Assembly (NCBI GenBank): GCA_022827195.1
Contig: JAJDTL010000020.1
Span: 124,001-188,000 of the forward strand
Reading direction: 5' to 3'
Source of the DNA: Caldilineaceae bacterium
GTDB lineage: Bacteria; Chloroflexota; Anaerolineae; Caldilineales; Caldilineaceae
DNA: 64,000 nt
Below, piece after piece: positions 26,567-35,121 of the stretch. A program made the position numbers and the translations under genes. A model generated the notes under the pieces. That model was not told where the DNA came from, did no database searches, and saw only the letters and a list, made by a program, of their open reading frames with translations. How positions within the stretch are numbered: the stretch's first letter is position 1; every line of letters begins with the position of its first letter.

Positions 26567-27469
26567 TTACAACCAGATTGGATTTGACCATGCTTTGCCG
26601 CCGCGGCGATCGCGCACGGTCAGCCGACAATAGTGGCTGCCCCAGTCTGACAGGTCGAATTCGGCGTCGGTGAGGCCGTTGCCCCATGCGCGCTGGACGG
26701 CGCTGCCGACGCCGGTGAGAAAGATGCGTTCGGCGGGCGAGCAGTGGACGGTGAGTTTTTGGCCGGCGGCGAGGGCGATGTCGTAGATCTGCGGGCCTGT
26801 GCTGGAATAGAATGCGCCGGTCTTGAGCGCGGTCAGCAGGGCTTCCGGCGAGAGCTCCTCGGCCTTCACATGCACCCAGCCGCGACGAAAGTCGTGGTAG
26901 CTGTCGGTGAAGTGGGCATCGTCGGCGGCGTAGGCGAAGTAGCGCTGGCGCCTGTCCAGCAGCAGGTCCATGATGTGCCAACTTTCGGGGCGGTCGTTGG
27001 CGTCCGCGGCGATGCCGTTGAAGACCTCGACCGCGTGCGCCGGCCCGAGTGCGTCGACGTCGGCAGCGGAAAGTGTGTACCAGTGCGGGTGGGCGATGCC
27101 GATGAATGCGCCGGCCTGCATCGCCCGGGCTGCGATCTGGGCGCCGCTTTCGTCGTCAGCCGGCGGCGCGAAATCGGTCGGCAGGCCGGCGGCCACGATG
27201 TGCCAGGCGGAGCCGTTTTCGATCGCGCCGGCGTGCAGTTCCGCGCCCAGGATTGTCGTGAAACCGTCCGAGCGGTAGGGCAGCGTGTCGGTGATGGGAA
27301 AGTCGTACTGCGGCAGGAAATGGTCGGTCAGGGCGATAAAATCGTACCCGGCCTGTTCATAGAGGCGGCAGACTTCCTGCGGTGACTTCGTCCCGTCCGA
27401 GCGAGTCGAGTGTGTGTGCAGATTTCCTTTCCAGAACTGGCCGGGCTTGGCAAAAGGCAGGGACTCCAT
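26567..27469 (-). CDS. PHP-domain metal-dependent phosphoesterase
   Basis: 300-residue PHP-fold hydrolase. Metal ligands are visible in NLHTHSTRSDG (residues about 16-26), FIALTDHF and IGIAHPHWY, with a later HxD-like YAADDAHFTDSYHDF. Family members cleave phosphoesters of small molecules or nucleotides. ATG 27469 has GGAG six bases upstream. The 40-base gap to the PfkB gene and 21-base gap to the upstream gene support one transcript. The substrate may be a phosphate ester made or used by its operon partners. Confidence 0.87.
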   Translation of the reverse strand: MESLPFAKPGQFWKGNLHTHSTRSDGTKSPQEVCRLYEQAGYDFIALTDHFLPQYDFPITDTLPYRSDGFTTILGAELHAGAIENGSAWHIVAAGLPTDFAPPADDESGAQIAARAMQAGAFIGIAHPHWYTLSAADVDALGPAHAVEVFNGIAADANDRPESWHIMDLLLDRRQRYFAYAADDAHFTDSYHDFRRGWVHVKAEELSPEALLTALKTGAFYSSTGPQIYDIALAAGQKLTVHCSPAERIFLTGVGSAVQRAWGNGLTDAEFDLSDWGSHYCRLTVRDRRGGKAWSNPIWL

Positions 27470-27490
27470 GGCTTCTCCAATCTTTGGTGG

Positions 27491-28423
27491 TTAGGAAGGC
27501 GGCGGTATGTCTTCGTTCAGAAATCCAGCTATGAGAGCGGCGAAATCGTCGAGCCGGCGAATGCGTTGGGCGTAGCCGTCGCTGTGCGCGCCGATGAGAA
27601 CGGTCATGGCCGGGTTCTCGGTATGTTTGCGGGTGGAGCAGTCCTCCACGTTGCCGTGATCGCTGGCGACAACGAGAAGCGTGTCCTGCCAGTCCATCGC
27701 ATCGAGCAGCCCGGCAAGGAAGCCGTCGATGCGTTTGAAGTCTTTGATGGCGCCGCGCAGGTCCCGGTAGTGGCCCAGAATGTCGGTTTGCCAGTGTTCT
27801 AAGAAAGCGAAACGCACTGGCTGGGCAAGGCGCCAGAACTGTGCGCCGGCTTCCTGCGGTGTGTAGACCGGTACATCGGGATAGCCCAGTTGCGTGCGCC
27901 AGCCCTGGCCGGTGAAATTGGCGGACAATGCCTGCCGTGCCTGCATTTCTTTCCATGTCCGCAACCGCAGTCCCCCGCGCCGGGCCGCGTACGGGACTGC
28001 GCTCAACAGGCGTTTGCCCCGGTTGACCGCGTCGAAGTAGCGCTGCGGATAGGCGTTGACGAAAGCGGTCGCATGACCCGCCGCTTGCAGGCGGGCGAAA
28101 ATGCCGGCCTCGTCGAGAATGTCGCGCACGCGCTGGTCCGGGCGGGGACCGTAGTGCTCCCCCAGGCGCGCCGGCGCGTTGACGCCGGTCAGGATGGCCG
28201 CCTGGCCGGTAGCGCTCTGCGGGCGGCCCTGCACGCCCAGATGGGCGTCGGTCGGTATCAGGTGCGCGTCGCCGCGGCTGTAGCGCCCGGTGGAGGCGGT
28301 GAGCGGCTTTCCGCCGAAGAGCCCGGTCAGCGTGGGCAGCGCGGCCGCAGCCAGCGGATTCGTCTGCGGGTCATCCCGGCCCAGGCCGACGCCGTCAAGG
28401 AAAAGGAAGAGGACACGGCGCAT
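27491..28423 (-). CDS. alkaline phosphatase-fold metalloenzyme (phosphomutase-like)
   Basis: 310-residue member of the alkaline phosphatase/phosphopentomutase/phosphoglycerate mutase superfamily. It starts MRRVLFLFLDGVGLGRDDP, where the Asp binds metal. The active nucleophile region is QSATGQAAILTG (about residue 70), and the late metal-binding blocks are VVASDHGNVED and KHTENPAM. It probably moves or removes a phosphate on a small metabolite. ATG 28423 is preferred to an in-frame GTG nine bases earlier. It overlaps or abuts the DUF1638 gene, implying coupled translation. Confidence 0.85.
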   Translation of the reverse strand: MRRVLFLFLDGVGLGRDDPQTNPLAAAALPTLTGLFGGKPLTASTGRYSRGDAHLIPTDAHLGVQGRPQSATGQAAILTGVNAPARLGEHYGPRPDQRVRDILDEAGIFARLQAAGHATAFVNAYPQRYFDAVNRGKRLLSAVPYAARRGGLRLRTWKEMQARQALSANFTGQGWRTQLGYPDVPVYTPQEAGAQFWRLAQPVRFAFLEHWQTDILGHYRDLRGAIKDFKRIDGFLAGLLDAMDWQDTLLVVASDHGNVEDCSTRKHTENPAMTVLIGAHSDGYAQRIRRLDDFAALIAGFLNEDIPPPS

Positions 28424-28435
28424 GGCGGCCACTTG

Positions 28436-29029
28436 TCAAGCGCTGTCCTTTTCGATGATGTCAGCCAGCCGCTCTTCCAGGACCTCCAGTCCGGAGTCGA
28501 CTTCCTTGTACGCCAACCCGAGCCGCGCAGAAGCTGCGCGGGCGCGTTCGCTCTCGTCCTGGTCAGGTAGTTGGCGCAGATAGAGCAACTCTTTGTAGTT
28601 GCCGAAATAGGTGTCGCGCAGTTCAGGGTGGCGGTCGAGGCCCAGTGATTCGATGACGAGGCCTTCGTAATGGTGGGAGAGGAAATCGGTCAGGTAAAAG
28701 GTACCCGGCTGGCGTTCGGCCTGTTCCGCAAAGCGTGCACCACCGTAGAATTCGTAGCAGTGGGGGCCGGGGATGCGAACGGCGTGGGGATAGCGGGCCA
28801 ACAGCGAATCCAGCGCGCCGAGCGTGCCGCAGTCGCCGTAGCCGACGAGGATGCGGTCGAAGCGTCCGGCCCAGGCGTCCAGTTTTTTGGCCACCGCCGG
28901 GGCGATGCGTTCGGGGCGGTTATGCAGTTGCGCTGGAACGGCGGTCAGTTCATAGTCCCAGCCGCGGCGGTTGGCGATGGCGACGAGTTCGCGCACGATG
29001 GCGCCGCAGGCGATGATTCCGACTTTCAC
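28436..29029 (-). CDS. DUF1638 family protein
   Basis: 197-residue protein of the DUF1638 family, with the typical start VKVGIIACGAIVRELVAIA and the GYGDCGTLGALDSLL motif, plus a conserved His/Cys segment PGPHCYEFYGG. Its function is not established; from family knowledge such proteins are often found near corrinoid-dependent methyltransferase systems. The start is GTG 29029. It is the first gene of the operon with the metalloenzyme, PHP enzyme and PfkB kinase. The two conserved Cys and His make a metal site plausible. Confidence 0.8.
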   Translation of the reverse strand: MKVGIIACGAIVRELVAIANRRGWDYELTAVPAQLHNRPERIAPAVAKKLDAWAGRFDRILVGYGDCGTLGALDSLLARYPHAVRIPGPHCYEFYGGARFAEQAERQPGTFYLTDFLSHHYEGLVIESLGLDRHPELRDTYFGNYKELLYLRQLPDQDESERARAASARLGLAYKEVDSGLEVLEERLADIIEKDSA

Positions 29030-29112
29030 GATGGGTCGCTTTTGGCTGCAAATTGGCGTTCTAATGGACTAATGGAAAGCAAGACTGCGGCTTTGGGCTA
29101 TTTCGGCTTTCC

Positions 29113-29340
29113 AGTCAAACAACCGTCAAACAACTGTCAAGCAAATTCTCTGCTTCGAATCCCTGCAATTGTCGAAGAAACCGACCATTTGAGGCTGTTT
29201 TGGGCTTTCTAGTCAAACAACCGTCAAACAACTGTCAAACAATTTCCTGCTCCAGTTCCCCCTTAAGAACCGGTGGGACTGGCCAATTGTGCTTGTTTCA
29301 GGCCATTCAGTCAAACAACCGTCAAACAACTGTCAAACAA
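29113..29340. repeat. three clustered repeats at exact 98-bp spacing
   Basis: A 32-base block made of three GTCAAACAA units 11 bases apart starts at 29113, 29211 and 29309, so the block recurs with a period of exactly 98 bases. About 17 bases before each block are also partly conserved (GGCTGTTTTGGGCTTTC and variants), while the rest of each interval differs. The nine units face the same way. The array fills the gap between the DUF1638 gene and the 3' end of the AlbA_2 gene. It is not a normal CRISPR: the intervals are 66 bases and no cas gene is present. Confidence 0.85.
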
Positions 29341-29361
29341 GCAACGCTCGTTGAGGAACTT

Positions 29362-30828
29362 TCAAGCCCAGTAGGGCAAATACGTCCGGCTCCTGGCACC
29401 AACTTCGGGATCCCGTAAGATGACAAGCCCTGCATCTACAGATTCTTTGAGAAGCCTCGATGCCTGGGATGCGCTCTTTTCGGCGATGCCAAACCGCTCC
29501 CGAATCGATGCATTATTCATGGGAAGTTTCATCACATAGCGCAAACACGCGTGCAGGTAGCAGGCCCGTACGCGTTCCGTTTTGTCCATGTCGTTTAGAG
29601 GCTTCTGAGCAAAGAGAGTTGCCCTTGTAAAGCCATTGGGAGATTCGAACAGAGGGGCCGGCAGTTGATACGCCTCGGCCAGTTCAACAACCTTGTCAAT
29701 TCCACTACCGCGTTCTTCGCAGAAGTTAAACCGGCGCATCATGGAGGCCAAGGTTTCGTTGAGGGATCGCGGCGGTGAATCTACAAAGCGGTCCGTTTCC
29801 ACAAGTGGACTGCCCGGATTGGTAATCCCGATACGGCTGTCGAAAATCTCCACCGTTGGACCAGCACCGCTGACATTGAAGTCTTGGTGGATCAAAGCGT
29901 TGGCGACCAGTTCGCGTACCGCAATATCGGGAAACATCGGTACCGACCGCCGCAAGGAACGTTCGATGACTTCGTTTGCGGGTACGAGCGCCATAATATA
30001 CTCAACCACTCTTGGGAATCCGACAGCATATCCCAATACGCCTTCCTGTTCTCTTACAGTTTCGGTTCGGCCTGCACCGCGATATTGAATAACGCGTATA
30101 GCTTTGCGCCTGATCTGTGGAAAGTCATTCAGATTGCGGGCAAACAGAACAGCACCCAGATTGCTGATGTTCCAGCCCCCTGCGTCGCAGCGCGCAATCA
30201 GCCTGTCATCTTTGAGCGCGTTGAGAATCGCAGCGCGTCCGTCAGGGATAGGCCTGTCAAGTAGATCGAAGTAGGCGGGGTAGTAGAGCTTGTGCAGAGT
30301 GTCTTCATCACCGACCTGTTCTACGGCAACACGATTTTCGAATGTGATTTGGTCGAAGACACGCCAAAGAGTATGCTGCCTTTCAGGGTAATCTTTGAGT
30401 CTTCTCGTGCTGCCGCCCATACGGACAAACTCCTCACCGCCGAAGGACACGGGCTGATGCGATGCTGGTTCGATTTCCAGGAGTACAAGCCGTTTTCCAT
30501 CGACTTGGAGCTCGTTGAAACGAAACTCAATGCGCGGACTTATCTGACTGTAAAGCCAAGTCTCTAGCGGCTCGTTGCCTTTTCTTGAAATTGACGGGGA
30601 AAAGGTAGTACCGACAATTGCATGCGTTTCGTCTTCTATTCCCCAAATGGCTGAGGCAGAGGTCTTTCCGTTGACGGCTGCGCCGTTCGCCAGGGCAGAG
30701 ATATTTTGACCGATGGTTTCCGGATTTCTGTTGTCGCCCTTGAATTCTACCCACTCTGTTTCGCTCGGCAAGCGGCGCAACTCGCGCACCATGCCAGCGA
30801 GGTATTCGGGGCTACGGGCCGGAATCAT
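29362..30828 (-). CDS. AlbA_2/Schlafen-type ATP-binding transcriptional regulator
   Basis: 488 residues. The N-terminal AlbA_2 (Schlafen AAA_4) domain shows SETEWVEFKGDNRNPETIGQ and ISALANGAAVNG. The middle has a GHKL-type ATP-binding domain with VRELVANALIHQDF and the glycine pair FCEERGSGIDKVVELAE. The C-terminal part is a winged helix (MNNASIRERFGIAEKSASQA). Such proteins act as DNA-binding regulators, often near mobile or defence loci. The start at 30828 has a GGTGA site. Codon and base use are less GC-rich than in the neighbours. The repeat array lies 21 bases past its stop. Confidence 0.85.
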   Translation of the reverse strand: MIPARSPEYLAGMVRELRRLPSETEWVEFKGDNRNPETIGQNISALANGAAVNGKTSASAIWGIEDETHAIVGTTFSPSISRKGNEPLETWLYSQISPRIEFRFNELQVDGKRLVLLEIEPASHQPVSFGGEEFVRMGGSTRRLKDYPERQHTLWRVFDQITFENRVAVEQVGDEDTLHKLYYPAYFDLLDRPIPDGRAAILNALKDDRLIARCDAGGWNISNLGAVLFARNLNDFPQIRRKAIRVIQYRGAGRTETVREQEGVLGYAVGFPRVVEYIMALVPANEVIERSLRRSVPMFPDIAVRELVANALIHQDFNVSGAGPTVEIFDSRIGITNPGSPLVETDRFVDSPPRSLNETLASMMRRFNFCEERGSGIDKVVELAEAYQLPAPLFESPNGFTRATLFAQKPLNDMDKTERVRACYLHACLRYVMKLPMNNASIRERFGIAEKSASQASRLLKESVDAGLVILRDPEVGARSRTYLPYWA

Positions 30829-31003
30829 ATCTTCACCGTCCCGGATACATTAACGGAGCCACGGCAGGAGTCCATCTGCTCTTGTTTCGATCGAATGTGG
30901 AGCGATTCGCGGCATAAAACATTTGCAGAATACCTTACAATCGTGATGTCTTCATGCCGGTCGCTTTGTCGACAAGATGAAACACAGATTGTTCCCGCCT
31001 CTC

Positions 31004-32212
31004 TTACTGCAGTGCCTCGCGCATTGCACGCAGGTGGGTCGGCGTCGTGCCGCAGCAGCCGGCGATTACGTCTACGCCGAGGGCCTTCATCTGGCGGGCG
31101 TATTCGGCCATGACTTCCGGCGTGCCATCGTAGATGACATCGTCACCCTGCAGAACCGGCAGGCCCGCGTTGCTCTGGGCGTACAGCACTACGCCAGGGG
31201 GACGGTTCGCAACCATCTCGGTCATCACGGTCTGGATCTCGTCGGGGCCGTTGCCGCAGTTGGCGCCGATTACCTGAACGCCCCAGCTGGCCATTGTTTC
31301 CACCGCCTGTTTGGGACTGACGCCCATCATGGTGTGCAGGTTGGTGTCGAAAGTGAGCATGGAGACGACGGGCAGTTCGGTCGCTTCATCAACGGCGCGC
31401 ACGACGGCTTCCACCTCCTGCAGGTCGCTCATGGTCTCGGTGAGGATGAAGTCGGCGCCGGCTTCGGCCATAACAGCGACCTGTTCGGCGAAGAGCTCCG
31501 TGGCCTCGTCCATGGTCATCACGCCGAGGGGATCGAGCAGTTCGCCGGTCGGGCCGACCGATGCCCCCACCAGTACGCCGCCGGCCACGTCGGCGACTTT
31601 GCGCGCCAACCGAACGCCGGCTGCATTGAGTTCAGCCAGTCTGTTCTCCAGGTCATGCATTTTGAGCCGGGCGGTGGTGCCGCCGAAGGTGTTGGTGGTA
31701 ATGATGTGGGAGCCGGCCTCGACATAGCCGCGGTAGACCGCCTCCACGGCGTCAGGGTTCTCCACATTCCACAGTTCAGGCGCGGCGCCGCCGGTGAGGC
31801 CGGCTTCCTGCAGCATCGTGGCCATGGCACCGTCGCCCAGGAGGGGGCCGCTGTGCCGGTGCAGGCGCTCGATCACCGGATGGGGGCGCGGTGTCAGCCA
31901 TCCGCCGGAGGAAGAGTCGGGAGTTATCGAGGACAGGAGCTTGCGTATTCGTTGGGGGGGATAGTCGGCTTCCAATTGCGCGGCGACGGATTGGGCCACT
32001 TCCTCAGGATTCCCCTCCTGCTCCTGCCAGTCTGTACGGAGCCAGCCGTCCAGGTATTCGTCGGTGCCGGTTGCGCCGGCGCGCATGGCGGCTTCGTCGA
32101 TTGCGACCTGGAAGCGGGCCGGCAGTTGGACCTTGTGGCGGTCGCGGGCGCCGGCTCTGGCCACGACCATCGATGGAAAGTCGCGCCAGTATGTGATCTG
32201 ATATTCTGTCAT
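31004..32212 (-). CDS. homocysteine S-methyltransferase-like protein with N-terminal Virulence_fact domain
   Basis: 402 residues in two parts. Residues 1-95 (TEYQITYWRDFPSMVVARAG onward) match the small Virulence_fact domain. Residues 115-402 are a homocysteine S-methyltransferase barrel with zinc ligands in QVIGANCGNGPDE and IAGCCGTTPTHL, and the opening GPLLGDGAMATML. The enzyme class moves a methyl group from betaine, S-methylmethionine or similar donors to a thiol. ATG 32212 fits the ribosome site GAGG better than ATG 32221. A TATAAT box lies about 60 bases upstream. The fused small domain may receive or sense the methyl donor; this is inferred. Confidence 0.85.
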   Translation of the reverse strand: MTEYQITYWRDFPSMVVARAGARDRHKVQLPARFQVAIDEAAMRAGATGTDEYLDGWLRTDWQEQEGNPEEVAQSVAAQLEADYPPQRIRKLLSSITPDSSSGGWLTPRPHPVIERLHRHSGPLLGDGAMATMLQEAGLTGGAAPELWNVENPDAVEAVYRGYVEAGSHIITTNTFGGTTARLKMHDLENRLAELNAAGVRLARKVADVAGGVLVGASVGPTGELLDPLGVMTMDEATELFAEQVAVMAEAGADFILTETMSDLQEVEAVVRAVDEATELPVVSMLTFDTNLHTMMGVSPKQAVETMASWGVQVIGANCGNGPDEIQTVMTEMVANRPPGVVLYAQSNAGLPVLQGDDVIYDGTPEVMAEYARQMKALGVDVIAGCCGTTPTHLRAMREALQ

Positions 32213-32270
32213 CGTTGACATACCTCAATGGTCTCGAAGTCAGCGGCCAGTTGCCGCCGTCCATCGTCGA

Positions 32271-32276
32271 ATTATA
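32271..32276 (-). promoter_or_regulatory. TATAAT -10 box for the methyltransferase gene
   Basis: A perfect TATAAT on the minus strand lies about 60 bases before the start codon at 32212. The matching -35 region is poor. The remaining gap up to 32513 holds a short frame on the minus strand and the ribosome site of the plus-strand BMP gene. Confidence 0.4.
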
Positions 32277-32359
32277 CCGACTGGCGCGCCGGAATGCCTA
32301 ACAGTTGCCTCTATGCGGGTTTGCGCTCTTTTCCCAGTTGGATTTTGGTCATCTTTGCG

Positions 32360-32446
32360 TTACCATGCGAAGGACTCGGGTATGTCATTAGTTGAAATAC
32401 TCATCATCCCGGCGCGGAAACGGCTGTCCCCCGACCAGTGTGTCAT
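32360..32446 (-). CDS. possible 28-codon peptide with strong ribosome site
   Basis: An ATG at 32446 is preceded by AGGAGG at seven bases, the consensus site. The short frame begins MTHWSGDSRFRAGMM and ends at a TAA after 28 codons. It lies in the divergent region upstream of the homocysteine methyltransferase gene and could be a leader peptide or a chance frame. No homologue is recognised. Confidence 0.25.
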   Translation of the reverse strand: MTHWSGDSRFRAGMMSISTNDIPESFAW

Positions 32447-32513
32447 TTCAATTTCCTCCTGTACCCACTGAAATAATGCGCGGACCCATTTTCTAAGAAA
32501 AGGAGACAGTTTC

Positions 32514-33662
32514 ATGAGAACTCGACATTCGTGGACAGTGGTGGGCCTCATGCTCATCCTGGCGCTGCTGATCGGCGCATGCCAGCCGGTCGCACAGGCG
32601 CCTGCCGCTGAAGAGATGGCAGACGACGAGGAGATGGCGGCGGCGCTGAAAGTCGCTTTCGTCTATGTCGCGCCGATTGGCGACCTGGGTTGGACGTATG
32701 CGCACGACCAGGGGCGGCTCTACCTGGAAGAGAATCTGGAGGGCGGCGCGGAGACGGCCTTCATCGAGAATGTGCCTGAAGGTCCGGACGCAGAGCGGGT
32801 CATTCGCGACTTTGCGCAGAAGGGCTACGACCTTGTCATCACTACCAGTTTTGGCTACATGGACCCGACGCTGACGGTTGCGCAGGAGTTTCCGGATGCA
32901 CACTTTGTGCATGTATCCGGCTTCAAGACTGCCGACAACATGAGCACATTGTTCGGGCGCATGTACCAGCCCCGCTATCTGAGCGGCCTGGTGGCCGGCA
33001 GTATGACAGAGAGTAACGTCATTGGTTATGTGGCGGCTTTTCCGATTCCGGAGGTGATTCGCGGCATCAACGCCTTTACACTGGGTGTGCGCGAGGCGAA
33101 TCCGGACGCGGAGGTGCGGGTTGTGTGGACGAACACCTGGTTTGGCCCGCCCGAAGAGAAAGAGGCAGCCGAAGCGTTGCTGGACCAGGGCGCGGACATC
33201 ATCGCTCAGCATCAGGACACGACCGAGCCGCAGAAGGCTGCCGCCGAGCGGGGCGGGACCAGCATCGGCTATAACAGCGACATGCGCGCATTCGTTGGTG
33301 ATTCGGTCCTTACAGGCCCGGTCTGGAATTGGGGCCCGGCCTTCCAGAGGTTCGCCGAGCAGGCACGCGACGACAGCTGGGAGACCACGCAGTACTGGGG
33401 CGGCATGGATGATGGGATCGTGGGCCTGGCAGAGATGAGCCCGATGGTGCCCGACGACGTTGCCGCGATGGTCGCGGAGAAGCAGGCGATGATCGTTTCC
33501 GGTGAGACGGACGTGTTCTGCGGCGCGATGAGCGGCCAGAACGGCGTCCAATTCCTGGATGACGGCCAGTGCATGAATGACGGCCAGATGCTTGGGATGG
33601 ACTGGTTTGTGGAAGGCGTCGTCGGTGAGGCGCCGGGTGAGGCTGCGCCGCTCGGAAACTAG
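32514..33662 (+). CDS. BMP-family ABC transporter substrate-binding lipoprotein (copy 1)
   Basis: 382-residue lipoprotein of the basic membrane protein (PnrA-like) family that binds nucleosides or related small molecules for ABC import. The signal ends LLIGACQPV with the lipidated Cys near residue 23. Core family segments are VAFVYVAPIGDLGWTYAHDQG, GYDLVITTSFGYMD and ESNVIGYVAAFPIPEVIRGINAF. The ribosome site AAGGAG precedes the ATG. A close paralogue follows, then a double ATPase gene; permease genes are absent here. Confidence 0.93.
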   Translation: MRTRHSWTVVGLMLILALLIGACQPVAQAPAAEEMADDEEMAAALKVAFVYVAPIGDLGWTYAHDQGRLYLEENLEGGAETAFIENVPEGPDAERVIRDFAQKGYDLVITTSFGYMDPTLTVAQEFPDAHFVHVSGFKTADNMSTLFGRMYQPRYLSGLVAGSMTESNVIGYVAAFPIPEVIRGINAFTLGVREANPDAEVRVVWTNTWFGPPEEKEAAEALLDQGADIIAQHQDTTEPQKAAAERGGTSIGYNSDMRAFVGDSVLTGPVWNWGPAFQRFAEQARDDSWETTQYWGGMDDGIVGLAEMSPMVPDDVAAMVAEKQAMIVSGETDVFCGAMSGQNGVQFLDDGQCMNDGQMLGMDWFVEGVVGEAPGEAAPLGN

Positions 33663-33767
33663 CCTGCACCTTGGATTGCCATTGTGAGTTGGTGCGTGCC
33701 GCCTGTTGAACCGGCTCGTTTGCATGTCGGAACTTGCTGCCTGAACTGAATCGATCGTGAGTATCTG

Positions 33768-33814
33768 AGATTGCTCCTCTCTTACCGTACAGCTTCAAAA
33801 GAGAGGAGCAATCT
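33768..33814. promoter_or_regulatory. perfect 16-bp hairpin between the two BMP genes
   Basis: AGATTGCTCCTCTCTT at 33768-33783 pairs exactly with 33799-33814 around a 15-base loop. It lies between the two BMP lipoprotein genes on the plus strand and is followed by only a short GTTTC. It may stabilise or separate the two messages. Confidence 0.65.
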
Positions 33815-33879
33815 GTTTCGCACGACCTGAAGGGAGAATGAGCGAGTCCCTCTGGATGATTGCTGAAAGGGAGGATCAC

Positions 33880-34998
33880 ATGAGGATTCGAAATTGGTCG
33901 ACTGTGTGGACCGTATCACTCATTCTGGCATTGCTGATCAGCGCCTGTCAGCCGATCGGCGAGGCGCCAGCGGTTGAAGAGCCGGTTGGCTCCGCAGATA
34001 CGGTTGCAGATGTGAAGGTCGCCTTCGTATATGTTGGCCCGGTAGGCGATCTCGGCTGGAGCTATGCGCATGATCAGGGTCGGTTGGCGCTGGAGGAGCT
34101 CGGCGTGGAGACGGCCTACAGCGAGCTCGTCGCTGAGGGACCGGACGCGGCGCGGGTGCTGCAGAGCTACGCTGCCCAAGGCTATGACCTGATCTTTGCC
34201 ACCAGTTTCGGTTACATGGATAGTGTCATCGAAGTGGCGGAGGGATTTCCGGAGGTGATGTTTGAACATGCCACCGGGTATAAGACCGCCGAGAATGTCG
34301 GCATATATGACGGGCGCGGTTACCAGGGGTGGTACCTTGCCGGCATGGTTGCCGCGGCGATGACGGAGTCCAATGTCCTCGGGTATATTGCGCCTTACCC
34401 CATTCCGGAAGTGGTCCGGAATCTGAACGCCTTCGCATTGGGCGCCCAGTCTATCAATCCACATGTAGAGGTACGGCCGGTATGGATCTTTGCCTGGTTT
34501 GATCCTCCTGCCGAGCGTGAAGCCGCCCAGGCCCTGATTGATGCGGGCGCGGATGTTGTTGCCCGTGAAAGCGACAGTGTCGAGCCGGACAAACTGGCCC
34601 AGGAGCAGGGCGTCTACGCCATCGGCTACAACGCGATCAATCCGGAGATCGCACCGGACGCAGTTCTGACCGCACCTATCTGGAACTGGCGGGTGATCTA
34701 CGAAAAGAAGGTTCGGGACGTAGCTGCCGGGACGTGGACCAATGAGCCGATCTGGTGGGGTATGGCTGAAGGCGTGCTGGAACTGGCGCCGGTCGCCGAT
34801 TTTGTGCCGGAGGATGTGAGATCGGCGGTCGAGGAGGCCAAGGCAGGCATTCTCGATGGAAGTTTCCTGCTTTTCTGCGGTCCGATCAACGACAATACCG
34901 GCGCGGAACGTGTCGCCGATGGCGAATGTATGGACGACCCCGCTCTGCTCAGCTATGATTGGCTCGTAGAAGGTGTGACAGGCGAAATTCCGCAGTAG
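33880..34998 (+). CDS. BMP-family ABC transporter substrate-binding lipoprotein (copy 2)
   Basis: 372-residue paralogue of the preceding gene, with lipoprotein signal MRIRNWSTVWTVSLI ending ALLISACQPIG. Family blocks are conserved (VAFVYVGPVGDLGWSYAHDQG, GYDLIFATSFGYMD, ESNVLGYIAPYPIPEVVRNL). ATG 33880 is chosen because AGGGAGG precedes it directly; an earlier in-frame start would add a non-signal tail. Sequence divergence from copy 1 is moderate, so ligand ranges may differ. It precedes the ATPase gene by 123 bases. Confidence 0.93.
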   Translation: MRIRNWSTVWTVSLILALLISACQPIGEAPAVEEPVGSADTVADVKVAFVYVGPVGDLGWSYAHDQGRLALEELGVETAYSELVAEGPDAARVLQSYAAQGYDLIFATSFGYMDSVIEVAEGFPEVMFEHATGYKTAENVGIYDGRGYQGWYLAGMVAAAMTESNVLGYIAPYPIPEVVRNLNAFALGAQSINPHVEVRPVWIFAWFDPPAEREAAQALIDAGADVVARESDSVEPDKLAQEQGVYAIGYNAINPEIAPDAVLTAPIWNWRVIYEKKVRDVAAGTWTNEPIWWGMAEGVLELAPVADFVPEDVRSAVEEAKAGILDGSFLLFCGPINDNTGAERVADGECMDDPALLSYDWLVEGVTGEIPQ

Positions 34999-35121
34999 CG
35001 ACCGGAGTACACAGCAGGTCGAGACAGGGGAGCGTCAGAGACAGGGACAGCAGCCGGGGTCTCCGTTCTCTGGCGCCAGCCCGTTTCCGATATCGGCCCA
35101 CACATACACTCCTGACGTCCC

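Noticed and set aside
29113-29340. CRISPR array
   Set aside because: Only three blocks, 66-base intervals, internal 11-base substructure and no cas genes.
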